The notes: generated by a model from the sequence alone, not told the origin. A stretch of DNA of 64,000 bases from Pseudeuparius sepicola (GCA_963920635.1 OY987298.1:118348035-118412034); one strand, 5' to 3'. Shown: positions 23,283 to 34,720, counted from the stretch's first letter. Translations and numbers: made by a program.

Positions 23283-23421
23283 ACATTAGTAATTTTGGCT
23301 CCACTAGTAATTGGGGAGTTTTTGCATGAAAATGTAATTGCATTTTTTAAAGATAGTTTATTATTGAACATTTAAAAATAAATTAGGTGCGTGGGGAGAA
23401 GCCGCGCCTGTCATTTCTTCC

Positions 23422-24307
23422 CAGGGGCGTGCGGTGACATTTTAAGTAAGGGAAGCAATGTTTAAAAACTTACCTATTTGTAATGTGATTCGATTCTTCG
23501 ATCACTTTCTGCGAATTCGTCAATGACGTCATCATAAAAACGTCGATGCTCTATAATGTTCTGGAGAAGTATATTCTCAATAAACAACAGCGATAACTGT
23601 GAAAGTCATTCATTCATTTTTTTTCATAGGGGGTTTTGCCCTTGCCCTTCCGTTAGTAATTAATTGAAACTTATCCGCAAAGTTTAATGTTGAAAATCCC
23701 TTTATTATTAAGGTACACACTACACATTCACACACACTCTTACTTAATTGTCCAACTTTAACATTTTCAACGTCATTCTCGACAGCCGAAGTTGACGGTA
23801 TTTGCATGTCCATGTCCGTAAATTGTCTTCCATATCGCCCGAGATACGACGCGCGCGACGCACCAACGCAGATATCAAAACCAACTAAACTACACAAAGA
23901 ATCTTCTGCAACGATAGCTTCCACGCACGCTTTAAACACGCGTTCTCATTCGCGTCAGCCAGTGCGGTGGAGGTGGCAAGTTCAATAACCTCTCGACTCT
24001 CGAACGCTACAGAAAAGCTAGCGGCCGGCATAGCTTTTACATTGGACTGTGGCTCGGTAGGATGGGCGGATGGGCGCAGTCGGAGTCAACGTCGCATTTG
24101 CTATATGCACAGACCTGTTAGCATAGGTCTGTGCTATAGGCATAACATATTGTAGGTTTAATATATGATATATAAGATAATTTTTAGTGTTTTTGATATA
24201 CCTAGGTAACTAAACTAACAAATTCAAGAATTACATTTTGTCATTTTACATTGTTTTGGTTTAGGGGAAGCACTGCTTCCCTTGCTTCCATGGACTGCAC
24301 GCCCCTG
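23422..24307 (-). mobile_element. hAT-like family B element, complete ends, 886 bp
   Basis: The ends CAGGGGCGTGCGGT and (complement) CAGGGGCGTGCAGT are flanked by TTTCTTCC (23414-23421) and TTTCGTCC (24308-24315), an 8-bp duplication with one difference. TIR tips and duplication length fit hAT. Near both ends sits a GGGAAGCA block. The element is too short to be autonomous and carries only a coding fragment on the minus strand. Confidence 0.85.
23610..23939 (-). pseudogene. Family B coding remnant
   Basis: A 109-codon minus frame with DMDMQIPSTSAVENDVENV followed by KVGQLSK and later LNFADKFQLITNGR. The peptide is shared with the diverged copy at 1896-2140, showing it was once part of the element's protein. 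No catalytic residues of a transposase are present. Resemblance to the region preceding the zinc finger of ZMYM1-like hAT transposases is weak and inferred. Confidence 0.45.
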
Positions 24308-24442
24308 TTTCGTCCCATTAAAATGACGATGAATTTGACGCGCACGTTCGGAGCAAGATAACGTATTGGGGGTATTGGGTACTATCTTCAGGATTTCAGG
24401 CTCGGAAGAAGGATACAGAACACACTCTTAGAGAAAACATAT

Positions 24443-24596
24443 GCCTGGTTCATACAGCTTCTTTATCTTTTAATTTTTCTTTATCTTTAAGAAATATTAA
24501 ATGTCATTGGTCAGTTCAAATCAAGGGACAAATGCCATTGATTGTTTCTTAAAGATAAAGTAAAATTAAAAGATAAAGAAGCTGCATGAACCAGGC
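24443..24596. mobile_element. Palindromic MITE, 154 bp
   Basis: GCCTGGTTCATACAGCTTCT pairs with AGAAGCTGCATGAACCAGGC. Pairing continues through TTTATCTTTTAATTTT and CTTTATCTTTAAGAAA for about 52 bp per arm, with a loop near 24500-24540. Confidence 0.85.
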
Positions 24597-25136
24597 TTAA
24601 TATTTTCCTGATCACGACACACAACGATCCAATGCCCAATCCTATTGTGGTAGATGTCGCGAATCATTCTGACATTAACACTCGTAGTGTAGTTGAAGTA
24701 CACAGGCGTTAAAATTTATCAACGGGCATCTTGACAGATGATAGTTGAATAATAACGTTGACATTTTTGTTAAGTCAAAACTTTGTCAGCTTCAAGGTTA
24801 GTTTATAGGAAGGTTAGGAGATTCCCCCACTCTTAAACAAAACCAAAGGCTGTCCGTTTGCACCGGCAACATCGCGCGATGGTGCCGCTCTCACCAGCAG
24901 GCTTTCAACTTGATGCCAATGGCGTACCAAAGGGACCACTCGGGTATTGAAAACCGAAAACAGAGTAAAAACACAAACATAAAACAAAAATGCGATACAC
25001 CAACTTACTCCAAAAAGTTCCGTTATTTCATCGCACAAACATTAAAATGAAGAAATAACCGAAAACAACATTAATATACTCCATGAACAAAGTACATGCC
25101 AAAAACTTCTGTGTGCGCCTATGGCTGGATCCGTTA
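24597..25136. other. Unassigned; one minus-strand open frame with a hydrophobic segment
   Basis: A 74-codon minus frame (24814-25038) encodes a hydrophobic run CIAFLFYVCVFTLFSVF followed by a mixed tail. There is no homology that I recognise, no upstream exon evidence and no second copy. AGGTTAGTTTATAGGAAGG at 24796 pairs with CCTTCCTATAAACTGACCT at 26312, so this interval may belong to an element bracketing the 25137 fold-back. Confidence 0.3.
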
Positions 25137-26282
25137 TACAGGGTGATTCAGTTTTATTCTGCGACACTTCAACAGGTTATAGAGAACCAAAAAATATCCG
25201 CACTTTCTTTTATAAACTATATCATTTTAAGGCCTTATAAAAAAGTTACAGGGTGTTAAATTTGTAAGAAATATGTGGAATTTATTGAATATTTACCAAA
25301 CTAGTTGAGATATTTAAGTCATATTTGGTACACATTATAACGGCATGGGTTAGCATAAAACTCGTTAATATCAAACGTTTTGAACAACCAGTGGCGTAGA
25401 AGTGGGTAATTAGTATAATTGTTTTTAGGAAAAAATGAACCACCTTGTATAGCAATAAAATGTATTGAATTTCTTAGCATTTTTTCATATGTGTCATGGT
25501 TTCATAGCAAATTTGATTTTTTCGTATTATTTCGGGGTACTTCTGAAAAATTAACTTAACACTTCGCTCCATAGGTAACACTCAAAGCAGAAAAAATGTG
25601 TTTCTTACTTTAAATACAGTAACTTTTCCCAATAAACTTACCCATTCAAGGTTTCACTTTTCAAGATACAGAGCGTAACATTAATTGTATCTTCCTTAAT
25701 TGTATTAGACCCTGTATCTTCAAAATTATAGCCTTTAATATTTTAAAAGTTTATTGGAAAAAGTTACTTTATTTCAAGTAGCAAATACATTATTTCCACT
25801 TTAAGTGATACTTATGGAGCAAATTTTTTAGATAATTTTTCAGAAATACCCCGAAATAATAAAAAAATAAAATTTGCCACGAAACCATGACACATGCAAA
25901 AAATTACCAAGAGGGCATTTTTGTTTAAAATTAAAATTTACATAAGAAATTGAATATATTTTATTGGTATACAAGGTGGTTCTTTTTTTTCTAAAAACAA
26001 TTACACTAATTACCTACTTCTACGCCACTGGTTGTTCAAGGTGTTTGATATTAACAGGTTTTATGCTAACCCATGCCGTTACAACGTGTACCAAATATGA
26101 CTAAAATATCTCAAGTAGTTTGGTAAATATTCAATAAAGACCACATGTTTCTTAAAACTTTAACACCCTGTAACTTTTTAATAAGGCCTTAAAAAGATAC
26201 AGTTTATAAAAGAAAGTGCTATTATTTTTTGGTTTTCTATCACCTGTTGAAGTGTCGCAGAATAAAACTGAATCACCCTGTA
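25137..26282. mobile_element. Fold-back TACAGGGTG element, 1.15 kb
   Basis: TACAGGGTGATTCAGTTTTA pairs with TAAAACTGAATCACCCTGTA. The arms run about 500 bp inward (for example ACTTCAACAGGTTATAG, TACGCCACTGG, CATGACACATG) and pair around a centre near 25700. TA is present at both edges. No coding frame survives. Confidence 0.85.
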
Positions 26283-26504
26283 TATTGAGGGAGTTACTAA
26301 ATCGCCAATTCACCTTCCTATAAACTGACCTAATTTTGCTCGTATTTTATATTTAATTTATCAAAGCCAAATTCATCCCCATTATTTGTGCTTTCTTGTT
26401 ATTAAGTGTGTTATTCCTTAGTGAACTAAAAGTATCGACTTTGTAGAGAAAAAAATGCCAAATGAACATTGGTCGAAACACATTATTTGTTTTCTTGAAA
26501 TAGG

Positions 26505-27085
26505 GTGTCCAAAGTTTGTCGAGTTTCAATCTGTTCCATTTTGAAAGTGAACATTTTTTGGGACATTGTTCATATGGGTACAGTCGTTGTGCAGTATTTG
26601 AAAGCAGTAGGTGAATATTTTATTTTTCGAATCTTGAAGTCAACAGGTGTTTCGGGGCTCGTTTTGACAATTTCAACGCAAACGGTTGATTTGAGCGTTA
26701 TGAAACAGGAATAACTTTTTGTTGCAGAATGAAAAGATGCACTAAAATGATGGACCTGCAGGACCAAAAAGATAACCTCAAAAAAGTTACGCGTAAAAGC
26801 GCGATAAAAAAACAGCGCAAGTGGCGCCCTCTGTGAGATACGCTGAAATTGACATTTTCAGCTTATTCTCCATCCCCAAAAACATAGCGGTGCCAGATTT
26901 CAGTTCAGTATAGCTTGACTATTTTGGTAGATATAGCAATAATTCAATTTAAAAATAAGAACTTGAACGCACTGTAACTCTCAAACAAACAACATTTGTC
27001 TAAGCAATGTTGGGCTCAATCGCCATATTTTGGTCTCCCCTACCCCCAGTTTCGGGATTTCCCATTCCCAATGAATCACCCTGTA
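26505..27085 (-). mobile_element. One-arm relative of the 12111-13282 element
   Basis: The interval starts after ATAGGGTGTCC and ends AATCACCCTGTATA. It shares GTGGCGCCCTCTGTGAGATA, GACCTGCAGGACCAAA and GTTTTGACAATTTCAACG with the fold-back at 12.1 kb, with diverged outer sequence. Confidence 0.75.
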
Positions 27086-27270
27086 TATTTGAAAAAACTT
27101 GTTGCTATTTATTTAAGTACGTGGTTAAAATGTTAACACTTATTTTATGGACACCCTGTATATAGGACCATACAATATCTAATGGATGTACGGATTATTC
27201 AAATTTGAATTGTTCCAGTCTATAAAATACGACAACTGTTTCCTCTTAGTTTGTGGCCATAACTATCTAT

Positions 27271-27637
27271 ACTCTATTCAAACTAAACGCAAGTGAAAGA
27301 TAAACAAAAGTTGTTGCATGGCTAGCACGTGATCGGCTTCCTATTGGCTAGTTGGCAATAAAGTTTTCAGTTCAGCGAGTCGTTATTTATTACAGAGGTG
27401 TATTGAGTTGCAAGTGGGTTTTTAATTTTTTCCGATATAATTCTTTCTCTGTTTATTTATTGTTGGAGCTACGATTTGTGTTAATAGTAGAAATTTGCAG
27501 GTAAGTGAATGACTAGGTGTGCCATAAAAGTTTGTTTTTAAGGTTCTTAATACTGGGGCATATTAGTCCTCGGAATTGTTCACGTGTTTCCATCGTGTAA
27601 ATGTTTACGCCCAGCTTGCATTTTGATTGAATAGAGT
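27271..27637 (-). mobile_element. MITE family A, copy 2
   Basis: Inverted relative to the 155-525 copy. Ends are ACTCTATTCAAACTAAACGC and TGATTGAATAGAGT. It retains the CCAAT/CACGTG block (GCACGTGATCGGCTTCC, then TATTGGC). Confidence 0.85.
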
Positions 27638-27999
27638 GTATGAACATCTCAAACCGATATGGCAGGTATTATAAGGGGGTAACTTGCACTTGGTAAGAAT
27701 ACTTCCAGAGTTATATAAACTTACCGTAATAGCCGATATACAAACTAGTTAACAAAAAAACTGATTTATTGGCCATCCACAGTATTTTCCAAATATGCCG
27801 GGATCTGGCTGACGAAAACCACAAATTGGTGCAATACATTTAGAATAATATGTGTAAAATAAAAATAAACAGAGATTTCCTCATGCGGCTCCAATTTCTC
27901 CAGAAACAAACCCATTTGTACTTAGCCCCGCCCAGTAGACAAGTTTAAGACGAGGTGGAGTGACACCACTCTGGAATGTTCTTATGTTATGGATATGGA
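27638..27999. other. Unassigned sequence
   Basis: No repeat partner or supported reading frame. Confidence 0.4.
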
Positions 28000-28325
28000 C
28001 TACGTTTATCTCGACGCGTTCGATCCGATTGAGAGAGGTTTGAATTCACTGGAGCGGACTCAAATAGACGGCGTAAACCCTACAGATTGAAATTCAATCA
28101 TATTTAAAATTTCAAGTCGAGCCGCTATTTCCAAACAGAAGTTGGCCAGAATGTGCACCCACCTACTGTGGAATAAGTACCTATAATAAGTTAATGTCCC
28201 TAGAGAGGATTGAAAACCGTAGGATTCAATGCTGATGATGTAAACGTAGAATTATAAAAGATGTGGCATAACTCAATCGGATCCATTTCAATCCGATCGA
28301 GTTGTCACGAGATAAACGTAGTCAT
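28000..28325. mobile_element. MITE with GACTACGTTTATCTCG ends
   Basis: GACTACGTTTATCTCG near 28000 pairs with CGAGATAAACGTAGTC ending near 28324. A second inner pair, ATCCGATTGAG / CTCAATCGGAT, is nested behind each arm. ATGGATA occurs immediately outside both ends (about 27990 and 28325) and may be the target duplication. Confidence 0.75.
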
Positions 28326-28350
28326 GGATAAAATAACACATTGTCTGTAC

Positions 28351-29574
28351 CTAGAGTTGTGCCGTTTGAAAGTTTCATTTAAAAATTTTCACATTTGAAA
28401 CTTTCAAGAGTGAAATATTTCGCTTATCCCATGAAGTGAAATTTCAGTGAAATTTTCGAAAGTTTGAAGGGAAAGTTTTACTTCATAAATTTCGCGAAAC
28501 ATTCTCAGAAATTTCCTTAAAAACGCGAAACTTTCTCATATATTTCATTAAAGTTTCGCGAAAACATATGCGGCAGGCGACCATCCCTTCATTTAATTTG
28601 GATGCGCCCGCGCCGGCTGTTAAACGGGAAGTGATATAACAAAATAAACATATAATTTTTGTTCCACTAATGATTTATAACAAAAACCGCTGTAATCCGC
28701 CATTTTGATTTTTTCAAAAAAATAGTTTTTTGGTCAAAACTTATATTTTTTGCTCGATTGTTTTTTCTTTACTGCATTCGGTTTCTTGGAAAAACTACAC
28801 TAGTTTAGTTTTTGAACCATCAACTTAGCCTAAAAATTGCTGAGATAATCGAGCGTAACGTAACGTCTTATCTGACTTGTCACCTATACACTCTGTATGT
28901 TTTGTGATTAATAAATACAAGGTACTACTACTATCTCTATCTGGGAAACTTATCTATACCTATGCCATTCATACACATACATAAATTTTGGGCTTGGGTG
29001 GGGACTGTTTATGGGAAATGATTGCGAAATTTTCACGTGAAACTTTCTTTAAATTTAATAAATTTCAACATCACATTGAAAGTTTCAAATATTTCGCGAA
29101 AATTTCTTTAAATTTCATAAATTTCGAAAGTTTCGCGAAAATTTCATAAATTTCGAAAGTTTCGAAATTTCAAAGTGAAATTTCACTTTCACTAAGTGTA
29201 TTTTAATAAGTAGTCCTTTAGCGGGTTAATTTCGTTGACGCTCCGGCTCGGCGGGATGATGAATGCAGCGCGGCGGCGCATTAATTTGCCCGCTTTTGTT
29301 TATCGCCGACGAGCAGATGGCGACGGGCGATAAACGCCTACAACGGGTTGAATGCTTACCCACGATATCAAAGAATTATTAAGAATTATGAGGTTATAAG
29401 AGTGAAGTTGATCGGAATTGTAAGGCCTCATCATCGAGAGTTTAATATTTTAGACTTTTCAAACTGGATCATTCCTAATTTGATACGCCGGTTGATACTA
29501 TTTCCGACTGTGTAGAGAAAATTTCAAAGTGAAATTTCACTTTCCCCGGAAAAGTGAAATTTGCCCATCCCTAT
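28351..29574. mobile_element. hAT-like element carrying a captured 329-bp segment
   Basis: The left tip TAGAGTTGTGCC and right tip (complement) TAGGGATGGGCA are flanked by GTCTGTAC (28343-28350) and GACTGTAC (29575-29582), an 8-bp duplication with one difference. Dense GTGAAATTTCACTTTC and GAAAGTTTCGCGAAA subterminal repeats occupy 28360-28565, 29030-29190 and 29520-29565. Between the last two sits 29191-29519, 98.8% identical to 30082-30410 outside the element. There is no transposase frame. The superfamily is inferred from tips and duplication size. Confidence 0.8.
29191..29519 (+). repeat. Captured segment, internal copy
   Basis: 329 bp, colinear with 30082-30410. I count four substitutions and no indels. 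It is GC/CpG-rich (GCAGCGCGGCGGCGCATTAA). The junctions on both sides are subterminal hAT repeat sequence. Confidence 0.9.
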
Positions 29575-29582
29575 GACTGTAC

Positions 29583-30081
29583 CAAAGGTAGGGAGCGATC
29601 CAATTGATCTAATGGCTGCCGCCACGGCGCCCAAGATAGGGAGCACGAGGTCCAGTTGAGGCCTCTCCTCCCATACAATAGTGAGACCCAAGACACAGAT
29701 ATAGCCACTCTATACGTGCAGCTGAAGATTCAATCTAAACACATCAGGGCGACTGATGAGTGAATGTCCACAGAAAATCCATGAGTTGCACCGTATTATC
29801 TTTAACGATAAAATATTATCATGTCGCCATATCTACCCAATCGAAGCTGCTGGCCAAGAATCTTCAAATAAATTATTCACAACGTCCTTAGCTGAATCTC
29901 TCCGATCTGATAATTTATTCACGGCCCGCCCAAAAACTGCGCACGCCCATCCATGCACGCTGCTGCATCGGCCTGCATAATTTAGGCCATCGGGCGAGGG
30001 ATTACAAATAAGTTTTAATGACGTCGAAAGGAAGTTGCGGGTTCGACGACTTAATAAATTATTAAGGCGGATTCCGGCTTA
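29583..30081. other. GC-rich unique interval
   Basis: Moderately GC-rich, no repeat partner. A 74-codon open frame at 29756-29980 (MSECPQKIHELHRI start) shows no recognised domain. It might be host DNA between insertions. Confidence 0.35.
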
Positions 30082-30410
30082 ACTAAGTGTATTTTAATAA
30101 GTAGTCCTTTAGCGGGTTAATTTCGTTGACGCTCCGGCTCGGCGGGATGATGAATGCAGCGCGGCGGCGCATTAATTTGCCCGCTTTTGTTTATCGCCGA
30201 CGAGCAGACGGCGACGGGCGATAGACGCCTACAACGGGTTGAATGCTTACCCACGATATCAAGGAATTATTAAGAATTATGAGGTTATAAGAGTGAAGTT
30301 GATCGGAATTGTAAGGCCTCATCATCGAGAGTTTAATATTTTAGACTTTTCAAACTGGATCATTCCTAAGTTGATACGCCGGTTGATACTATTTCCGACT
30401 GTGTAGAGAA
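30082..30410 (+). repeat. Source-like copy of the captured segment
   Basis: Identical in length to 29191-29519, but its flanks are unrelated to hAT ends (GATTCCGGCTTA on the left and CCATATTAGATTG on the right). It looks like the resident locus. No open frame spans it, so it may be non-coding or regulatory. Confidence 0.85.
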
Positions 30411-30911
30411 CCATATTAGATTGTTATTGGGTGGGATAGATAGCTCTTTAAAGACAAAGACTTTTTTTAAATATCGGCTTAAATAAGAGGCAAACCTGTT
30501 GCGTCATTATAAGCCGTCACAGAATATTGGTTCCTTTCAGTGCAGCTCTGTGTTGCCTAAACTGGTAAAAATTTCTTTAATTTGAACAAGTTTAACTATT
30601 TAAAAACTTACTTTCACAAATTTTATTCCTAGTTAAAGAAGTTAACTTTTATTTCAAGTTTTAATTTTGCTCTTTTAGAAACATATTTAGGTACCAAGGC
30701 ACTAAAGTTCATAATTGTAAGGGATCATCCGTCCATGAAACGACTGCGCGGCGCTGCTTAACGTTGACGATCGCTCTACCTAGGTCAACTATGACGAGGC
30801 ACGGCGCTTCCCAACAGAAACTCCAAACTGCCGCCTGTTTTGCAGCTTCCATGAACAATAGATTGCTATTCAAACCTACTAAAATAATTTTACTGAAACA
30901 TTGCGCTGCTA
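30411..30911. other. Unassigned sequence
   Basis: No coding signal. ACCAAGGCACTAAAGTTCA at 30694 resembles ACCAAGGCACTGAAGTTCA at 32786 on the far side of the next element. Confidence 0.4.
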
Positions 30912-32541
30912 TACAGGGTGTTCACTTTCAAAATGCCCACCATTGGTATTTTGGAAACGGTAAGAGCTACAAGGTTGGTTAAATTAGACAAAAGTTCCGC
31001 ATTTTGATGTGTTCCAAGAATCTGTAAAGAAATTTGACATAGCTCACGTGGTTACTAAAATAACCTGAAAAAACTGAAAACTTCCACTTTTTTATTTTGT
31101 CCGTAACTTTTTTAATATCAAACGGAATTGAATGAAATTTGGTGGAATTACGTAATTGGGTACGGACTTTCGAATGCACTATTCAGAAAAATTCTCTGCC
31201 TACTGGATCTTTACGTGTTCATAACCAAATTTCGATTTTCTTATGGCGACCATATTGGATTTTACCACCATTGGATAGAGCAAAAAATTACGAATACAAC
31301 CATGCATCACAACACCTAATTAAACCCACTTAAATGTCAAATTTCTAATATTTTAAATATTTTGAAGCCAGGCAGTAGGCCATGATACCGAAAACAATAT
31401 CAATAACTGTCACCTAATAAACTGAAACGTCAGTTAGTTCCCATAACCATTGTTAACTACTTAAAATTGTGTGTTAACCGTCTTAAGTGACTAAATCTTA
31501 TTGAATCATGCCCCAACAATATCCAATAAATGAAAGATTGGATATGTACAATGTTTATATTCGAAACTACCGTAATTCTAGCCAGTATCAAGAATTATAC
31601 CCCGAACGAAGGCAGCCTCACAGAACTATTTTCCGAAGGTTGTGTAGGCGTATAGAAGCGGATGCGACGTTACAAAACAAAAGAAGAAATGATTTTGTAA
31701 GAGCTAGAGGAGCTGTAAGTTAAATCATAGAAGAATTTACTACGACTAAATTCTTCTATGGTTAAATCAATGTTTTGGCTCAAATTCATTTAAATCCAGA
31801 AACATCGCAAACGAAAATTGCTAGGGAATGTGGTTTGTCGTTAGGGGCAGTTAACAAGATTTTAAAAATTCAACCCGTACAAAAGTTACTTATTTATTGC
31901 CGGGGGACTAAGACCTGCCGGTTAGATACTGACCCCTGCCGCCACCTATCTATTTATTAGTATTTAGTTTCTTGTTCCTATAAAAATAACGTTAAGTAAA
32001 TAAACTTTTCACATCAAATTTGACGTTTCTGTTTATTACGTGACAGTTATTGATATTGTTTTCGGAATCATGGTCTACTGCCTGGCTTCAAAATATTTAA
32101 AATATTATAAATTTGACATTTAAGTGGGTTTAATTAGGTGTTGTGATACATGGTTGTATTCGTAATTTTTTACTCTATCCAGTGGTGGTAAAATCCAATA
32201 TGGCCGCCATAAGAAAATCGAAATTTGGTTATGAACACCTAAAGATCCAGTAGGGAGAGAATTTTTCTGAATAGTGCATTTGAAAGCCCGTACCTAATTA
32301 CGTAATTCCACCAAATTTCATTCAATTCCGTTTGATATTAAAAAAGTTTCGGACAAAATAAAAAAGTGGAAGTTTTCAGTTTTTTCAGGTTATTTTAGTA
32401 ACCACGTGAGCTATGTCAAATTTCTTTACAGATTCTTGAAACACATCAAAATGCGCAACTTTTGTCTAATTTAACCAACCTTATAGCTCTTACCGTTTCA
32501 AAAATACCAATGGTGGGCATTTTGAAAGTGAACACCCTGTA
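30912..32541 (+). mobile_element. Tc1/mariner-like element with about 525-bp inverted repeats
   Basis: TACAGGGTGTTCACTTTCAA at the left is mirrored by TTGAAAGTGAACACCCTGTA at the right, with TA at the edges. The arms (30912-31440 and 32015-32541) pair over their whole length, including AAGAGCTACAAGGTTGG and ATATGGTCGCC-type blocks. The unique centre carries the start of a transposase gene but no DDE domain, so it is an internally deleted derivative. Confidence 0.85.
31508..31960 (+). pseudogene. DUF4817/HTH transposase N-terminus, internally deleted
   Basis: The frame starts MPQQYPINERLDMYNVYIR, followed by YQELYPERRQPHRTIFRRL, which matches the DUF4817 layout (N-terminal helix-turn-helix of insect Tc1/mariner-type transposases). 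It stops at 31721-31723. A second frame continues AQIHLNPETSQTKIARECG and then LGAVNKILK, a classic second HTH (nP..S.r.ia...g.s...v..iLk). A 43-bp inverted repeat at 31725-31767 (TAGAAGAATTTA / TAAATTCTTCTA) separates the two and is probably an insertion. The catalytic DDE/D domain is absent. Confidence 0.75.
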
Positions 32542-32547
32542 TAGGTA

Positions 32548-33066
32548 ACAATTTAGAAATGTGTACGAAAAGCTAAATGGGCTTTATTGGCCGGGTTTTG
32601 AATATCTGGTCACTTTTGAAGGGGCGATGGCTCCGCGTCTGACTTTTGATGTTTACATCTCGTCAAGGCCGACTTATTGCAAAAATCGTACAATAATGGG
32701 CCACTTCAGTGCCGATTTGTGAGCTATTAATGACGATTTTGAAACACTTCACTGCCGATTTCAAGAAATAGTAATTTATGTACCTACCAAGGCACTGAAG
32801 TTCAATTTTTTATGACTCAAGTGGAATTTAGTTAAAAAAAAAACAATTTCGCAATGTGTACGAAAAGTTAAATGGGCCTTTATTGGCCGGGTTTTGAATA
32901 TTTGGTAACTTTTGACGGGCGATGGCTCCGCGTCTGACGTTTGATGTTTACATCTCGCCAAGGACTACTTATTGAAAAAATCATACAATAATGGACTACT
33001 TCAGTGCCGATTTCTGAGCTTTTAATGACGATTTTGGGACACTTCACTGGCGATTTCAAGAAAATA
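32548..33066 (+). repeat. Tandem duplication, period about 295 bp
   Basis: ACAATTTMGMAATGTGTACG begins both units (32548 and 32843). Both contain TATTGGCCGGGTTTTGAATA, GGCGATGGCTCCGCGTCTGA and CACTTCACTGSCGATTTCAAG. Divergence is about 8-10% by eye. A partial unit may precede the 30912 element (30690-30720). Confidence 0.8.
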
Positions 33067-33437
33067 ATATTATGTGGATATTAAATTATTAATATAAATT
33101 GCTTGAAAATGTGCAGCCCGCTTAAAACCAGGAAGGTGATTCTTGCTGTGTTTAATTTGGTTATTAATAACGCGTCGAAAACTAATGGAATTATTCAGTT
33201 TTGACAATAGTACATGCTTGATGGCGAAGGCGAAGGAGTTTCTTAATCAAAATTTCGACATTTCGACATTTTTTATGGTAAACTGCAGGAAAAATTCAAG
33301 AACCAAATCGATGTCCAAAAAATCCATAGGTGTAAAAAATGTTTTTGAGGTTCGACTACAGGTTACCCTTTTGACTCTTAGGTATAATTCGTAATGTTTC
33401 ATTAACATAAAATAGATATCTTACTGATGTCTTAGTG
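33067..33437. other. Unassigned sequence
   Basis: An 83-codon open frame (33143-33394) without a recognised domain; no repeat partner. Confidence 0.35.
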
Positions 33438-33658
33438 TACCGTACTTTCACCGTTTTGGTAGACATAGGGGAATAGGCCGCGCGTCCAGCTAGGTTTGTC
33501 AGTCGTTGGCGGGGGGAGTACACAGTAGTCCCGCACCGCTTATCCGTCGAGTTTTGCGAGCAAAAAACACGCCCCGCCCCCCGCCAACGACTGACGAACC
33601 TAGCCGAATACACGGCGGCGCGCCGCCCTATATATACTAAAACGGTGAAAGTACGGTA
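33438..33658. mobile_element. Hairpin MITE family F, copy 1
   Basis: 221 bp with ends TACCGTACTTTCACCGTTTT and the complement AAAACGGTGAAAGTACGGTA. The arms keep pairing inward (GCTAGGTTTGTCAGTCGTTGG with CCAACGACTGACGAACCTAGC), so most of it is one hairpin with a loop near 33520-33550. TA borders. Confidence 0.9.
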
Positions 33659-33902
33659 GACTATACAGTCACTGGCAAGATAGTGGATTTTTGGCGAAGA
33701 CGCAGCCAAGGGGGGACCAAACCTGGAGGAAATCTAAAATAACAAGTAGTTAACTTTCTTCCAGGTGACAAGTGTCAATTGAAACTTTTTTAATACTGGC
33801 ATACCTAAGCTGAATTAACAGGCTCTTTTGCATATGGAAGCTTGCTGGAACTTAAAAACAAAATTAAAAAAAATGCAGTTGGTTATTATGTGGTTTAACC
33901 TA

Positions 33903-34120
33903 TACCGTACTTTCACCGTTTTAGTAGACATAGAGGAATAGGCCGCGCGTCCAGCTAGGTTTGTCAGTCGTTGGCGGGGGAGTACACAGTAGTCCCGCAC
34001 CGCTTATCAGTCGAGTTTTGCGAGCAAAAAACACGCCCCGCCCCCCGCCAACGACTGACGAACCTAGCCGAATACACGGCGTCTCCGCCCTATATATACT
34101 AAAACGGTGAAAGTACGGTA
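33903..34120. mobile_element. Hairpin MITE family F, copy 2
   Basis: Direct-orientation copy of 33438-33658, roughly 96% similar, 218 bp, with TA on both sides. Two near-identical insertions 245 bp apart imply recent activity or a local duplication. The flanks are unrelated, which favours two insertions. Confidence 0.9.
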
Positions 34121-34269
34121 TAGTGTTGACGTATTGAAAGAGGACCAACTTCTTCAGACACTGTTTTTCCATCAACATTATATTTAAACTGAAAGTCATT
34201 CCTAATAGCTTCATTTTTTGTTAAAAAAAAAACTAAAGTTATATTAGTTATAAAGAAGTACTCTCCCAC

Positions 34270-34720
34270 TTCAGCTCCCTCCTAGTCGAGCAATTTCGGC
34301 TGGTGAGTAATTGAAATATAAGTTTTACTTTCGCGCCGGAGGAAAACGCAATCCGCCAGAAATTACGCCCTTATATCAACGGGGCAGGCAGCGGCAATTT
34401 GCACATTCGCCGCCCCACAATTGAATCGGCGGGCGGCGGAGGAAAAATTTTTCACGGGAAATAATTACGTCCTGCCGGCAGCCAGCGGCGCCGGCGGCAA
34501 TGTAGGCAAACCCCGAAGATTGATGGCTAGGCGGGATCCGAGCAAGGCCGGAATTTGTTCGGCAGATCCCCTATGTAATCTAGTGCTGGTAGGCAACTTT
34601 GCTTTCGGTATAAACAAGATTGTTTCGCGCGTTCGATTTTGACGAGGCTTCACGAGCATTCTTTTCCCAAAATTTATCTAGCAAATCCGCTAGAAGGATA
34701 TGAAAATTGCAGGCTTTCGG
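34270..34720. other. GC/CpG-rich island, possible host regulatory DNA
   Basis: Composition differs sharply from the AT-rich surroundings (GGCGGGCGGCGGAGGAAAAA, CAGCCAGCGGCGCCGGCGG). A 73-codon frame (34421-34642) exists on the plus strand and another on the minus strand; neither shows a domain. No repeat partner is present. Confidence 0.35.

Noticed and set aside
24814..25038. Minus frame with hydrophobic run as a membrane protein
   Set aside because: Only one hydrophobic segment with no homologue recognised and no supporting gene structure; kept only as an unassigned note.
34421..34642. 73-codon frame in a GC-rich island as a small gene
   Set aside because: GC-rich DNA lacks stops by chance; both strands are open and no domain is visible.
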